Shown here one piece after another: positions 19,157 through 27,338 of a DNA stretch of 64,000 bases. Position numbers and translations under genes: made by a program. The stretch is from Cohnella rhizosphaerae (GTDB lineage Bacteria > Bacillota > Bacilli > Paenibacillales > Paenibacillaceae), in contig NZ_JAPDIA010000008.1 in assembly GCF_029525575.1 (NCBI RefSeq), positions 620,001 to 684,000 of the forward strand, in the 5' to 3' direction. How positions within the stretch are numbered: position 1 is the first letter of the stretch; each line of letters opens with the position of its first letter. The notes below the pieces were generated by a model. The model saw only the letters and a program-made list of their open reading frames with translations, ran no database searches and was not told the origin of the DNA.

Positions 19157-20216
19157 ATGAGCAAAACGCGTTGGCCGTCCGCGGTCATGCTGGCGCTGCT
19201 TGTCCTGCTGCTCGGGGCGGGCAGGTACGGTCCGTTGCGCGCTTACGTGGAATCCGCCAAGTCCGCAAGCGGAGAAGCGACGTACGCGGAGACGGGATTT
19301 CTCGGCAACAACGAGCGGCAGACGGCGGAAGAAGCGCAAACGACCGAAGAACGAGCGCTGAAAGCTTGGCTGACGGCGGAAGCGAAAAAGCGCGCGGTCA
19401 AGCCGAAAAATGCCGTCGTCGACCGGGTATGGAAAGCAATGCCGGGTTATAACGGAAAGGCGGTGGACGTCGACGCGACCTACGCCAAGGCAGCCGCTGC
19501 GGGATGGACGGCCGCTTCCGCGAGCGCTGATCCGGAGAAGATTCCCTGGGTTTACCGGGAGATCGCGCCTCAGGTATCGCTGCAGGATCTGCCGCCATCG
19601 CCGGTTTATCGCGGCAATCCCGCGAAGCCCGCGGTCGGACTGATGATCAACGTGGCATGGGGCAACGAATATTTAGCTTCTATATTAAATACGCTGGACG
19701 AAGAGCATGCGAAAGCGACGTTTTTCCTCGACGGAAGCTGGCTCAGCAAAAACGAGGCGGCGGCGGAAGAGATCAAACGGCGCGGTCACGAGGTGTCCAA
19801 TCATGCGTATTCGCACAAAAACATGAGTACGATCACGGATGCCAAGCAGCTCGAAGAGATCGCCAAGACGCAGACGCTGCTCAAAAAAGACGCTGGACGT
19901 CGACAACCGCCTGTTCGCCCCGCCTTCCGGCGATTTCGACGCCAGAACGGTGCGAATCGCGGCAGGGCTCGGACTGACGACGGTTCTGTGGACGCTCGAT
20001 ACCGTCGATTGGAAGCGACCGCCCGCGGCCGGCGTCGTCGCCAAGATCGCGGCGGGCGTAGGTCCGGGAACGCTTATTTTAATGCACCCGACGCCGACGA
20101 CCGAGCAAGCGCTCAAAGGCATTATTCGCGCGTCGAGGGCCAAGGGGCTCGTGCCCGGAACCGTGTCGGAGGTCCTGTCCGAACGCCGGTTGGACGGTTC
20201 GTCAGCGGGTAAATAA
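19157..20216 (+). CDS. ylxY: YlxY-like polysaccharide deacetylase family protein (frame broken)
   Basis: Membrane-anchored or secreted NodB-fold protein located after pnp as in Bacillus (ylxY). N-terminal signal/anchor (VMLALLVLLLGAG), then a spacer and the NodB domain. The metal motif H-x3-H is present (SNHAYSHKNM), but the usual first motif TFDDG is replaced by INVAWGNEY, as in YlxY relatives, so deacetylase activity is doubtful. ATFFLDGSWL and the C-terminal TLILMHPT are typical. The frame breaks at A6 (19883-19888); five A give LLKKTLDVDNRLFAPPSGDF. Corrected length is about 352 aa. Confidence 0.85.
19883..19888 (+). other. Frame break 8: A6 run, +1 base (ylxY)
   Basis: The context is again A AAA AAG, as in polC. 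Five A restore the NodB domain. Confidence 0.8.
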
Positions 20217-20250
20217 ATGTTCGCGGAGATGATTCGCGGCGCTTCTTCGG

Positions 20251-20279
20251 TTGTGAGGGATGTCGATTTTTGATATCAT
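20251..20279 (+). promoter_or_regulatory. Promoter of the mlpA-dut unit
   Basis: TTGTGA (20251-20256), 17-base spacer, TATCAT (20274-20279), about 30 bases before the TTG start of mlpA. Confidence 0.55.
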
Positions 20280-20308
20280 GTTATCATTCATGGCAAGGGG
20301 GAGAACGG

Positions 20309-21571
20309 TTGAACAAGTACACGCTGAACAACGGCTTGCGCGTGATGATCGAGAATATCCCGACCAGCAGGTCGGTTGCGTTCGGCATTTGGGTGAAGAC
20401 GGGGTCCCGCTACGAGACGAAGACGGACAACGGAATCTCGCATTTCGTCGAACATATGCTGTTCAAAGGCACGCGCCGCCATTCGGCGAAGGATATCGCC
20501 GACCGCTTCGACGGGATCGGCGGCAACGTCAACGCCTTCACCGCCAAGGAGTACACCTGTTATTACGCCAAGGTGCTCGACCAGCATCTGCCGATCGCCG
20601 TGGACATTTTGTCGGATATGTTTTTCGAATCCCAGCTTGCCGAGGAAGAGCTGGCCAAGGAAAAGAACGTCATCCTCGAAGAGATCGCGATGTACGACGA
20701 TACGCCGGACGATACGGTGCACGATCTGGCGTCGACGGCCGCGTTCGGCGATCATCCGCTCGCCTATTCGATCCTGGGGACGGCCGATCGCCTGCATGCG
20801 ATGGGACCCGAGGATCTGCGAGGTTATATGAAGCGCAGGTACACGATCGAAAATACGGTCGTCAGCCTCGCGGGCAACGTAGATGAGGGCGTGCTCGAAC
20901 TGCTCGAAAAGCATTTCGGCGCCTTCGCGATCCATTCGGAAGCGCCGACGTTGTCGGCCCCCGACTTTAGGCCGGACGCGCTCTTCCATGGCAAAAAGAC
21001 GGAGCAGAATCATTTGTGCCTCACGTTTCCGGGCTGTCCGATCGACGATCCGAAAATGTACGCGATGACGCTGCTCAACAACGCGCTGGGCGGAGGAATG
21101 AGCTCGCGCCTGTTCCAGGAAATCCGGGAAAAGCGCGGACTGGCCTATTCGGTCTATTCGTACCATACGAGCTACGCGGACTGCGGGCTGTTCACCGTCT
21201 ATGCGGGTACCGCGCCCAAGCAGACGAGGGACGTTTACGATCTGACGATGGAAATGTTGAACGCGGCGTATGCCAGCGGATTAAGCGAAGCCGAAGTGAG
21301 CCGCGGCAAGGAGCAGCTCAAAGGCAACCTGATCCTGAGTCTGGAGAGCACGAGCAGCCGGATGAACCGGCTCGGCAAAAACGAGCTGATGCTCGGACGC
21401 CATCTGACGCTCGACGAGATGATCGAACGGATCGACGCGGTCACGATGGACGACGTCGCCAACATGATGAAACGCATTATGAGCCAGCCGGCGGCTTTGG
21501 CGCTCGTCGGCTCGCAGGAGAAGGCGTTGGCGGGAATAGGGGAGGGAATTCGTTGTATCCAATCCAGTTGA
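20309..21571 (+). CDS. mlpA: M16 zinc protease MlpA (YmxG)
   Basis: 420-aa insulinase-family peptidase, close to B. subtilis YmxG/MlpA. The inverted zinc motif HxxEH is present (SHFVEHMLFKGT) with the downstream Glu (EEIAMYDDTPDD), so it should be active. The C-terminal half has GGGMSSRLFQEIREKRGLAYS, the substrate-positioning R/Y motif. Start is TTG 20309 after AGGGGGAGAA. It overlaps dut by 19 bases. The gene ymxH, which follows mlpA in B. subtilis, is not present. Confidence 0.93.
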   Translation: MNKYTLNNGLRVMIENIPTSRSVAFGIWVKTGSRYETKTDNGISHFVEHMLFKGTRRHSAKDIADRFDGIGGNVNAFTAKEYTCYYAKVLDQHLPIAVDILSDMFFESQLAEEELAKEKNVILEEIAMYDDTPDDTVHDLASTAAFGDHPLAYSILGTADRLHAMGPEDLRGYMKRRYTIENTVVSLAGNVDEGVLELLEKHFGAFAIHSEAPTLSAPDFRPDALFHGKKTEQNHLCLTFPGCPIDDPKMYAMTLLNNALGGGMSSRLFQEIREKRGLAYSVYSYHTSYADCGLFTVYAGTAPKQTRDVYDLTMEMLNAAYASGLSEAEVSRGKEQLKGNLILSLESTSSRMNRLGKNELMLGRHLTLDEMIERIDAVTMDDVANMMKRIMSQPAALALVGSQEKALAGIGEGIRCIQSS

Positions 21572-21996
21572 AGCGGCTGCCGGGGAATGAAGACGTTCCG
21601 CTGCCGCGCCGCATGTCCGAATGGGCGGCCGGCTTCGATCTGCACGCCGCGGTCGCGGAGCCGGTCGTGCTAACGCCGGGCGAACGGGCGTTGATCCCCG
21701 CAGGCTTCGCGATGGCGATGCCGGCAGAGCTTGAAGCGCAGATCAGGCCGCGCAGCGGGCTGGCCTACAAGCACGGCATTACCTGCCTGAATTCGCCGGG
21801 CACGATCGATGCCGATTATCGCGGCGAGGTGAAGGTGCTGCTCGTGAACCTGGGACAGCAGCCGTTCGCGATCGAACGGGGGGAGCGCATCGCGCAGATG
21901 GTGTTCCAGCGCGTGCCGCAGGTTACGATCGAGGAGACCGACGAGCTGCCGGATACGGTACGGGGCGCAGGCGGCTTCGGACATACGGGCGTTTGA
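21553..21996 (+). CDS. dut: dUTP diphosphatase
   Basis: Trimeric dUTPase, 147 aa, hydrolysing dUTP to dUMP. All five motifs are visible: AGFDLHAA, RPRSGLAYKHG, GTIDADYRGEVKVLLVN, ERGERIAQMV and the glycine-rich tail GAGGFGHTG. Start is TTG 21553 with GGAGGGAA upstream, inside the end of mlpA. The in-frame G6 run at 21878-21883 is correct here, unlike similar runs elsewhere in the window. Confidence 0.97.
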   Translation: MYPIQLKRLPGNEDVPLPRRMSEWAAGFDLHAAVAEPVVLTPGERALIPAGFAMAMPAELEAQIRPRSGLAYKHGITCLNSPGTIDADYRGEVKVLLVNLGQQPFAIERGERIAQMVFQRVPQVTIEETDELPDTVRGAGGFGHTGV

Positions 21997-22008
21997 ATTT
22001 TGTTCAGG

Positions 22009-22050
22009 AACGTCTTGCAGGGCGCGCATGCCCCGCAAGACGTTTTTTTT
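22009..22050 (+). terminator. Rho-independent terminator of mlpA-dut
   Basis: Stem AACGTCTTGC (22009-22018) with GCAAGACGTT (22035-22044), an inner GGGC/GCCC pairing and eight T. Confidence 0.85.
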
Positions 22051-22091
22051 ATGCCCTTCGAGAACCTGCGAGGCCGCCGCGACTGGCTCCG

Positions 22092-22120
22092 CACCCGCCG
22101 GGGGGCGGTTGCATACGATG
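22092..22120 (+). promoter_or_regulatory. Candidate sigma-K promoter of dpaAB
   Basis: CACC (22092-22095) and CATACGATG (22112-22120) separated by 16 bases match the sigma-K pattern (-35 MACM, -10 CATANNNTR). The B. subtilis spoVF operon is known to be sigma-K dependent. The start of dpaA is about 120 bases downstream. The rest of the 244-base gap shows nothing else. Confidence 0.45.
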
Positions 22121-22240
22121 AGTTATGCAAGTCGCGATGCGTGCCGCCCGAGCCGCGACGCCATCGCCCGGGAGGCATCGACCTCGGCCGTCTCGCGCTG
22201 AGGAAGCCGCCAGGCGCCAAGGGCAAAGGAGGGAGAAGTC

Positions 22241-23140
22241 ATGCTTACGGGCGTGCATATTATCGTCGCCGGAGGCGACGCGCGGCAGCTCGAGGTCATT
22301 AGACGGCTTACCGAACTGGACGCGACGGTAACGCTGATGGGATTCGAGCGTCTCGACACGCCTTTTTCGGGCGTGACCAAAGGGGGAGTGGACGCCCGAT
22401 GCGCTGCGAAGCGCGGACGCGCTGCTCCTGCCGGTGGCCGGAACGGAAGAGGACGGCGCGATTTCGGCGATCTTCACGGATCAAGAGCTGAAACTGACGG
22501 ACGATTTCGCCGCGGCATTGCCGAAAACCTGCAAGGTATATACGGGACTCGCGAGGAACCATCTGCGCAAGCTCGGCGAGAAACATCGGCTGACGGTCGT
22601 AGAGCTGTTCGAGAGGGACGACGTGGCCATTTATAACTCGATACCAACGGCGGAAGGCGCCTTGATGATGGCGATTCAGCATACGGACATCACGATTCAC
22701 GGATCGAAATGCATGGTGCTTGGACTCGGCCGGACGGGGATGACGATGGCTCGCGTGCTGCAGGGCTTGGGGGCGTCCGTAATGGCGGGCGTGCGTCGGG
22801 AAGACGCGTTCGCGAGGGCGTACGAGATGGGCTTCGAGCCCTTCTACATCGCTGATTTGGCGCGTCTGGCGGGGAATATTGACTTGATTTTTAATACGAT
22901 ACCGAATATGATAGTCACAGCACAAGTGATCTCCAAACTTCCCCCTTCGCGCGGTCATTATCGACCTTGCATCCAAGCCCGGCGGCACCGATTTCCGGTT
23001 CGCGGAGAAGCGCGGCATCAAGGCGCTGCTGGCGCCCGGATTGCCCGGCATCGTCGCCCCCAAGACGGCAGGACGCATTATCGCGAATAGTCTGTGCCAG
23101 AGCATTCTGGACGACTACAAACAGGGGGGAAGCGCCATGA
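22241..23140 (+). CDS. dpaA: Dipicolinate synthase subunit A (three frame breaks)
   Basis: NAD(P)-dependent subunit of dipicolinate synthase (SpoVFA), which converts the lysine-pathway intermediate dihydrodipicolinate to DPA in the mother cell. Motifs: VHIIVAGGDARQLEVIRRL at the N-terminus, the internal Rossmann motif CMVLGLGRTGMTMARVL, and LLAPGLPGIVAPKTAG near the end. Three homopolymers each hold one extra base: G5 at 22382-22386, C5 at 22941-22945 and G6 at 23124-23129. Corrected, the protein is about 298 aa and its stop (23138-23140) overlaps the ATG of dpaB. As given, the third break fuses its last part in frame with dpaB. Confidence 0.9.
22382..22386 (+). other. Frame break 9: G5 run, +1 base (dpaA)
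   Basis: Four G give FSGVTKGEWTPDALRSADALLLPV. Confidence 0.8.
22941..22945 (+). other. Frame break 10: C5 run, +1 base (dpaA)
   Basis: Four C give ISKLPLRAVIIDLASKPGG. It is the only C-run on the given strand among the twenty. Confidence 0.75.
23124..23129 (+). other. Frame break 11: G6 run, +1 base (dpaA end)
   Basis: Five G give the ending DDYKQGEAP-stop, with ATGA overlap to dpaB. Six G remove the stop and join dpaA to dpaB. Confidence 0.7.
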
Positions 23141-23733
23141 ATTGGCAAGGAATCACGGTCGGGTACGCGTTATCCGGCTCGCATTGCACGTTGCCGGAGA
23201 TTATGCCCCAGATTCAGCGCTTCGTCGACGCCGGAGCGAACGTCGTGCCGGTCGTCAGTCAGAGCGTGCTGACGACGGATACGCGCTTCGGCGAGTCCGC
23301 GCATTGGCGGTCCGAATTGACCCGCATGACGGGCAACGAGATTATCAGCACGATCGTGGACGCGGAGCCGCTCGGTCCGTCCAAGCGATTCGACGTCATG
23401 ATCATCGCCCCCTGCACGGGCAATACGACGAGCAAGCTGGCGAACGCCATGACGGACGGACCGGTGCTGATGGCAGCCAAGGCCCAGATGCGCAACGGCA
23501 GGCCGCTCGTGCTGGCGATCTCCACGAACGACGGCCTCGGTCTGAACGCCGCGAATATCGCCCGGTTGCTCGTCGCGAAGAACATTTACTTCGTGCCCTT
23601 CGGCCAGGACAATCCGGCTCAGAAGCCGAATTCGCTCGTCGCCCGGATGGACCTCGCGATCGATACGTGCGAAGCCGCTCTGCAGGGCAAGCAGCTGCAG
23701 CCGATGATTATCGAACGGTTTTTATACGCTTGA
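23137..23733 (+). CDS. dpaB: Dipicolinate synthase subunit B
   Basis: 198-aa flavoprotein-like subunit of dipicolinate synthase (SpoVFB). Features: GYALSGSHCTLPEIMPQI at the N-terminus (phosphate-binding SGS), APCTGNTTSKLANAMTDGPV and LGLNAANIARLL, as in the flavin-dependent decarboxylase fold. It pairs with DpaA and provides spore DPA. ATG 23137 with GGGGGGAAG upstream. It precedes asd-dapG-dapA, which supply its substrate. Confidence 0.95.
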   Translation: MNWQGITVGYALSGSHCTLPEIMPQIQRFVDAGANVVPVVSQSVLTTDTRFGESAHWRSELTRMTGNEIISTIVDAEPLGPSKRFDVMIIAPCTGNTTSKLANAMTDGPVLMAAKAQMRNGRPLVLAISTNDGLGLNAANIARLLVAKNIYFVPFGQDNPAQKPNSLVARMDLAIDTCEAALQGKQLQPMIIERFLYA

Positions 23734-23783
23734 ACTTATCCATATAGAGATTGTCGCTTGATTAGAGGGGGAGAGTCATCATC

Positions 23784-24824
23784 ATGTCTACGCCTACGTT
23801 GTTTAACGTCGCCGTCGTGGGAGCCACCGGCGCCGTTGGGGAACAGATCTTGAAGCAGCTCGCAGCGCGCAACTTCCCGATCAAGGAACTGAAGCTTCTG
23901 TCTTCGGCGCGCTCCGCCGGAACGAAGATCGAATTCAAAGGCCAGACCTATACGGTCGAAGAAGCGACGCCCGACAGCTTCAAGGGCGTCGAGATCGCGC
24001 TGTTCAGCGCCGGCGGCGACGTCTCCAAGGCGCTCATCCCGCATGCGATCGAGCGCGGGGCCGTCTGCATCGACAATACGAACGCCTATCGCATGGATCC
24101 CGGGACGCCGCTGGTCGTGCCGGAGGTCAACATCGATAAGGTCGCCGAGCACAAGGGCGTCATCGCGAATCCGAACTGCTCGACGATTCAGATGGTGGCG
24201 GCGCTCAAGCCGCTGTACGACCGCTTCGGCATCTCGCGTATCATCGTATCGACGTACCAGGCCGTTTCCGGCGCCGGCGCGCGCGCGATCGACGAGATGC
24301 TGCGCCAGTCGAAGGAAGTGCTTGCCGGAGGCGATCCGAAGCCGGATATCCTGCCGGTCGGCTCGCTGCCTGTCAAGCATCAGATCGCGTTTAACGCGAT
24401 CCCGCAGATCGACAAGTTCCAGGACAACGGCTTCACGCTCGAAGAGATGAAGATGATCCGGGAAACGAAAAAGATCATGGGCGACGAGACGCTCGAAGTG
24501 ACCGCGACTTGCGTACGCATACCGGTCGTATACGGCCATTCCGAATCCGTATACGTCGAGCTGAAGCAGGATTTCGACGTCGCCGAAGTGAAGACCTTGC
24601 TCGCAGGCGCGCCCGGCCTCGTTTTGCAGGACGATCCGGACAGTCAGCTTTATCCGCTGGCGACCGACGCGGCGGGCAAAAACGAAGTGTTCGTCGGGCG
24701 CGTCCGGCGCGACCTGTCCAACCCGCGCGCGCTGAATATGTGGATCGTTTCCGACAATCTGCTCAAGGGCGCCGCCTGGAACGCCGTTCAGATCGCCGAA
24801 CACATCGCAGCCTCTCGCGCATAA
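23784..24824 (+). CDS. asd: Aspartate-semialdehyde dehydrogenase
   Basis: 346-aa NADP enzyme reducing aspartyl phosphate to the semialdehyde, the branch to lysine, DAP, DPA, threonine and methionine. NADP motif VAVVGATGAVGEQIL, catalytic Cys in NPNCSTIQMV, substrate residues in the conserved STYQAVSGAGARA and the His of PVKHQIAFNAIPQID/VYGHSE. Preceded by AGAGGGGGAGAG. Confidence 0.97.
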   Translation: MSTPTLFNVAVVGATGAVGEQILKQLAARNFPIKELKLLSSARSAGTKIEFKGQTYTVEEATPDSFKGVEIALFSAGGDVSKALIPHAIERGAVCIDNTNAYRMDPGTPLVVPEVNIDKVAEHKGVIANPNCSTIQMVAALKPLYDRFGISRIIVSTYQAVSGAGARAIDEMLRQSKEVLAGGDPKPDILPVGSLPVKHQIAFNAIPQIDKFQDNGFTLEEMKMIRETKKIMGDETLEVTATCVRIPVVYGHSESVYVELKQDFDVAEVKTLLAGAPGLVLQDDPDSQLYPLATDAAGKNEVFVGRVRRDLSNPRALNMWIVSDNLLKGAAWNAVQIAEHIAASRA

Positions 24825-24836
24825 ATCGCCAGCCCC

Positions 24837-24862
24837 AGCCCTTCCCGAAGCCGGGGAGGGCT
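24837..24862 (+). other. Hairpin between asd and dapG
   Basis: AGCCCTTCCCG (24837-24847) pairs with CGGGGAGGGCT (24852-24862), 11 bp with one wobble. No T-tract follows, so it is not a typical terminator. It may be an RNA-processing or stability element. Confidence 0.5.
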
Positions 24863-24949
24863 GACTGACGGATGCAGCTTCATTCCCTCTCCGAGCGGCG
24901 CCACAGACACCGCGGTTCCGACATTATTGAGGCGAGGAAGGATGCATGG

Positions 24950-26169
24950 ATGGTTACGGTACAAAAGTTCGGAGGGACGTCGCTGTCCGACGCTAACGCT
25001 CGGGCGCACGTCCTCCGTCATATTCGGCGGGAATACGAGGCCGGCGCGGGCCTTGTGGTCGTCGTGTCGGCAATGGGACGCCGGGGCGATCCGTACGCGA
25101 CGGATACGCTGCTCGAGTGGGCCGGCGCGAACGGAGCCGGACTGGGCGAACGGGAGAAGGACTTGCTGATGAGCTGCGGAGAGTTAATCTCCGCAGCTAC
25201 TTTATGCAGCCTGCTAAACGCCAATGATCTGCCGAGCGTCGTCCTTACCGGTGCCCAAGCGGGCATCGTCACCGACGGCAAGTTCGGCGCCGCGCGCATC
25301 GTCGAGGTGAAGACCGAGCGCATCCTCGCCTGCCTTGCGCAAGGCAAGATCGTCGTCGTGACGGGCTTTCAAGGCGCCACGGCCGACGGCGAGATCACGA
25401 CGCTCGGACGCGGCGGCAGCGATACGTCGGCTACCGCGCTCGGCGCCGCGCTCCAAGCCGACGTGGTCGATATTTACACGGACGTGGACGGCATACTGAC
25501 GGCCGATCCGCGCGTCGTGTCGGAAGCGCGGCAGCTGGCGGTCGTCAGTTACGACGAGATTTGCAACATGGCGCACAACGGAGCCAAGGTCATCCATCCG
25601 AGAGCCGTCGAGATCGCGATGAAGGCCGGCATTCCGGTGCGCGTCCGCTCCACCTTTTCGGACGGGGGAGGGGACGCTCGTCACGCATGCCAACGCGGCG
25701 GAAGGCCATATCGGCTGGAGCGATCGCGCGGTGACGGGGCTCGCGCATGTGCGAGGCGTCACGCAGATCTCGATCTCGGCCGAGGGCGCCTCGCTTAATC
25801 CGCAGCTTGAGGTGTTCCGGTCGATGGCGAAAAACGGGATCAGCGTCGACTTCATCAACGTGATGCCTGCCGGCGTTTTATACACGGTGACGGACCGGGA
25901 TGCGCCGCTCGCGCTGCGGCTGCTCGCGGAGATGGGATTCGAGCCGCGCGTGCGCGGTGGCTGCGCGAAGGTGTCGGTCATCGGGGGGAGGCATGAACGG
26001 GGAGCCGGGGGTCATGGCGAAGATCGTGGAGGCGCTTGCCGAGCGTCAGATCCCGATCTTGCAATCCGCGGACTCCAATACGACGATATGGGTGCTCGTG
26101 CGCGAGGAGGATATGGCGGCTGCGTTAACCGCGCTCCATTCCGCTTTTGCCTTGCATGCGGTATCATGA
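24950..26169 (+). CDS. dapG: Aspartate kinase I, DAP-inhibited type (two frame breaks)
   Basis: Phosphorylates aspartate at the start of the DAP/lysine pathway. Kinase domain motifs: MVTVQKFGGTSLSD, TLGRGGSDTSATALGAAL, YTDVDGILTADPR, NGAKVIHPRAVEIA. Two ACT domains follow (AVTGLAHVRGVTQISIS; KVSVIGGGMNGEPGVMAKI), the second with the SNTTIWVLV core. Two G-runs carry an extra base (25674-25678, 25983-25988); corrected length is about 405 aa, as for DapG. ATG 24950 follows GCGAGGAAGG. The order asd-dapG-dapA is that of B. subtilis, where the unit also serves sporulation. Confidence 0.93.
25674..25678 (+). other. Frame break 12: G5 run, +1 base (dapG)
   Basis: Four G give STFSDGEGTLVTHAN. Confidence 0.8.
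25983..25988 (+). other. Frame break 13: G6 run, +1 base (dapG)
   Basis: Five G give KVSVIGGGMNGEPGVMAKIVEAL, a strongly conserved ACT motif. Confidence 0.85.
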
Positions 26170-26224
26170 AGTTTATGACGAATGTGCGCCAAGGATCGGC
26201 TTATAGACGAAGGAGGATACGGGT

Positions 26225-27100
26225 ATGGATTTCGGCCGCCTGATTACGGCGATGGTGACGCCGTTTAACGAGCAATTGCAGATTGATTGGGAAGCGACCG
26301 GTCGGCTGATCGACGAGCTGATCGAGGTACAGAAGTCGGATAGCCTGGTCGTATCGGGCACGACCGGCGAATCGCCCACCTTAACCGAAGAAGAGAAGCT
26401 GGAGCTATTCCGGTTCTCGGTGCGCCGCGCGGCCGGTCGTGCCAAGATCATCGCCGGCACCGGCAGCAACGATACGGCCCATTCCATCCATCTGAGCAAG
26501 CTCGCCGAAGAAGCGGGCGTCGACGGCCTGCTGCTCGTCGCTCCTTATTACAACAAGCCGAATCAAGAAGGCTTGTACTTGCATTTCAAGGCCATCGCCG
26601 AAGCGACGAAGCTGCCCGTTATTCTTTACAATGTGCCGGGACGCACCGTCGTCAGCTTGTCGACCGCGACGACGCTGAGACTTGCGCAACTTCCGAACGT
26701 GGTGGCGACCAAGGAATGCGTGTCCGTCGAGCAAATTACCGAGTTGGTCGCAGAAGCGCCCGATGGCTTTGTCGTATACAGCGGGGACGACGGCATTACG
26801 CTTCCGACGCTGGCCGTCGGCGGCTACGGCATCATTAGCGTGGCGAGCCATGTCGTCGGCGCGGAGATGAAGCAACTGATCGATACGTTCCTCGCGGGAA
26901 GCATACACGAGGCGGCGCAGCTCAATGCCAAGCTGTATCCCGTATTCAAAGGTCTGTTCCAGTGTCCGCATCCCGTGCCGAATCCGGTCGCGGTCAAGCA
27001 TGCCCTCACCGTCAAGGGACTGAACGTCGGCGGCGTCCGATTGCCGCTCGCTCCCGCTTCGGCCGACGAACAAGCTTTTATCGAGGCCTTATTTAACTAA
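26225..27100 (+). CDS. dapA: 4-hydroxy-tetrahydrodipicolinate synthase
   Basis: 291-aa TIM-barrel aldolase condensing pyruvate with aspartate semialdehyde, giving the direct precursor for DPA and DAP. Motifs: GRLITAMVTPFNE, VVSGTTGESPTLTEEEK, the Tyr of YNVPGRT and the Schiff-base lysine in VVATKECV. ATG 26225 after GAAGGAGGA. Ends the lysine/DPA gene group. Confidence 0.97.
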   Translation: MDFGRLITAMVTPFNEQLQIDWEATGRLIDELIEVQKSDSLVVSGTTGESPTLTEEEKLELFRFSVRRAAGRAKIIAGTGSNDTAHSIHLSKLAEEAGVDGLLLVAPYYNKPNQEGLYLHFKAIAEATKLPVILYNVPGRTVVSLSTATTLRLAQLPNVVATKECVSVEQITELVAEAPDGFVVYSGDDGITLPTLAVGGYGIISVASHVVGAEMKQLIDTFLAGSIHEAAQLNAKLYPVFKGLFQCPHPVPNPVAVKHALTVKGLNVGGVRLPLAPASADEQAFIEALFN

Positions 27101-27147
27101 GGCGTCAGGCCGCTGGGCGGACGCCTGTTCCATAACTTTTCGAGCGA

Positions 27148-27170
27148 CCGATGCCTCCGGCATCGGTTTT
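27148..27170 (+). terminator. Terminator after dapA
   Basis: Perfect stem CCGATGCC (27148-27155) / GGCATCGG (27159-27166) with TTTT. Confidence 0.7.
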
Positions 27171-27219
27171 GCGTTAAATGGAGAAATTAATCGTATTCGG
27201 CCGTATTCGTTAGCCTGAC

Positions 27220-27249
27220 TTGTACGAGTGGATTGGCATCATGTATAAT
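27220..27249 (+). promoter_or_regulatory. Promoter of the RNase J gene
   Basis: TTGTAC (27220-27225), 18-base spacer, perfect TATAAT (27244-27249). A leader of about 85 bases precedes the start. Confidence 0.6.
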
Positions 27250-27338
27250 GAGGGGGGAGTGAATGGGTGCGGCCAAAATTTGCAACTTGACAATTCCATA
27301 GATCGGGATCGTCGAATTATCGTAGGAGGTACTCAGAC

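Noticed and set aside
23041..23733. A single DpaA-DpaB fusion protein
   Set aside because: It depends on one G in a run of the type that is over-long in many other genes here.
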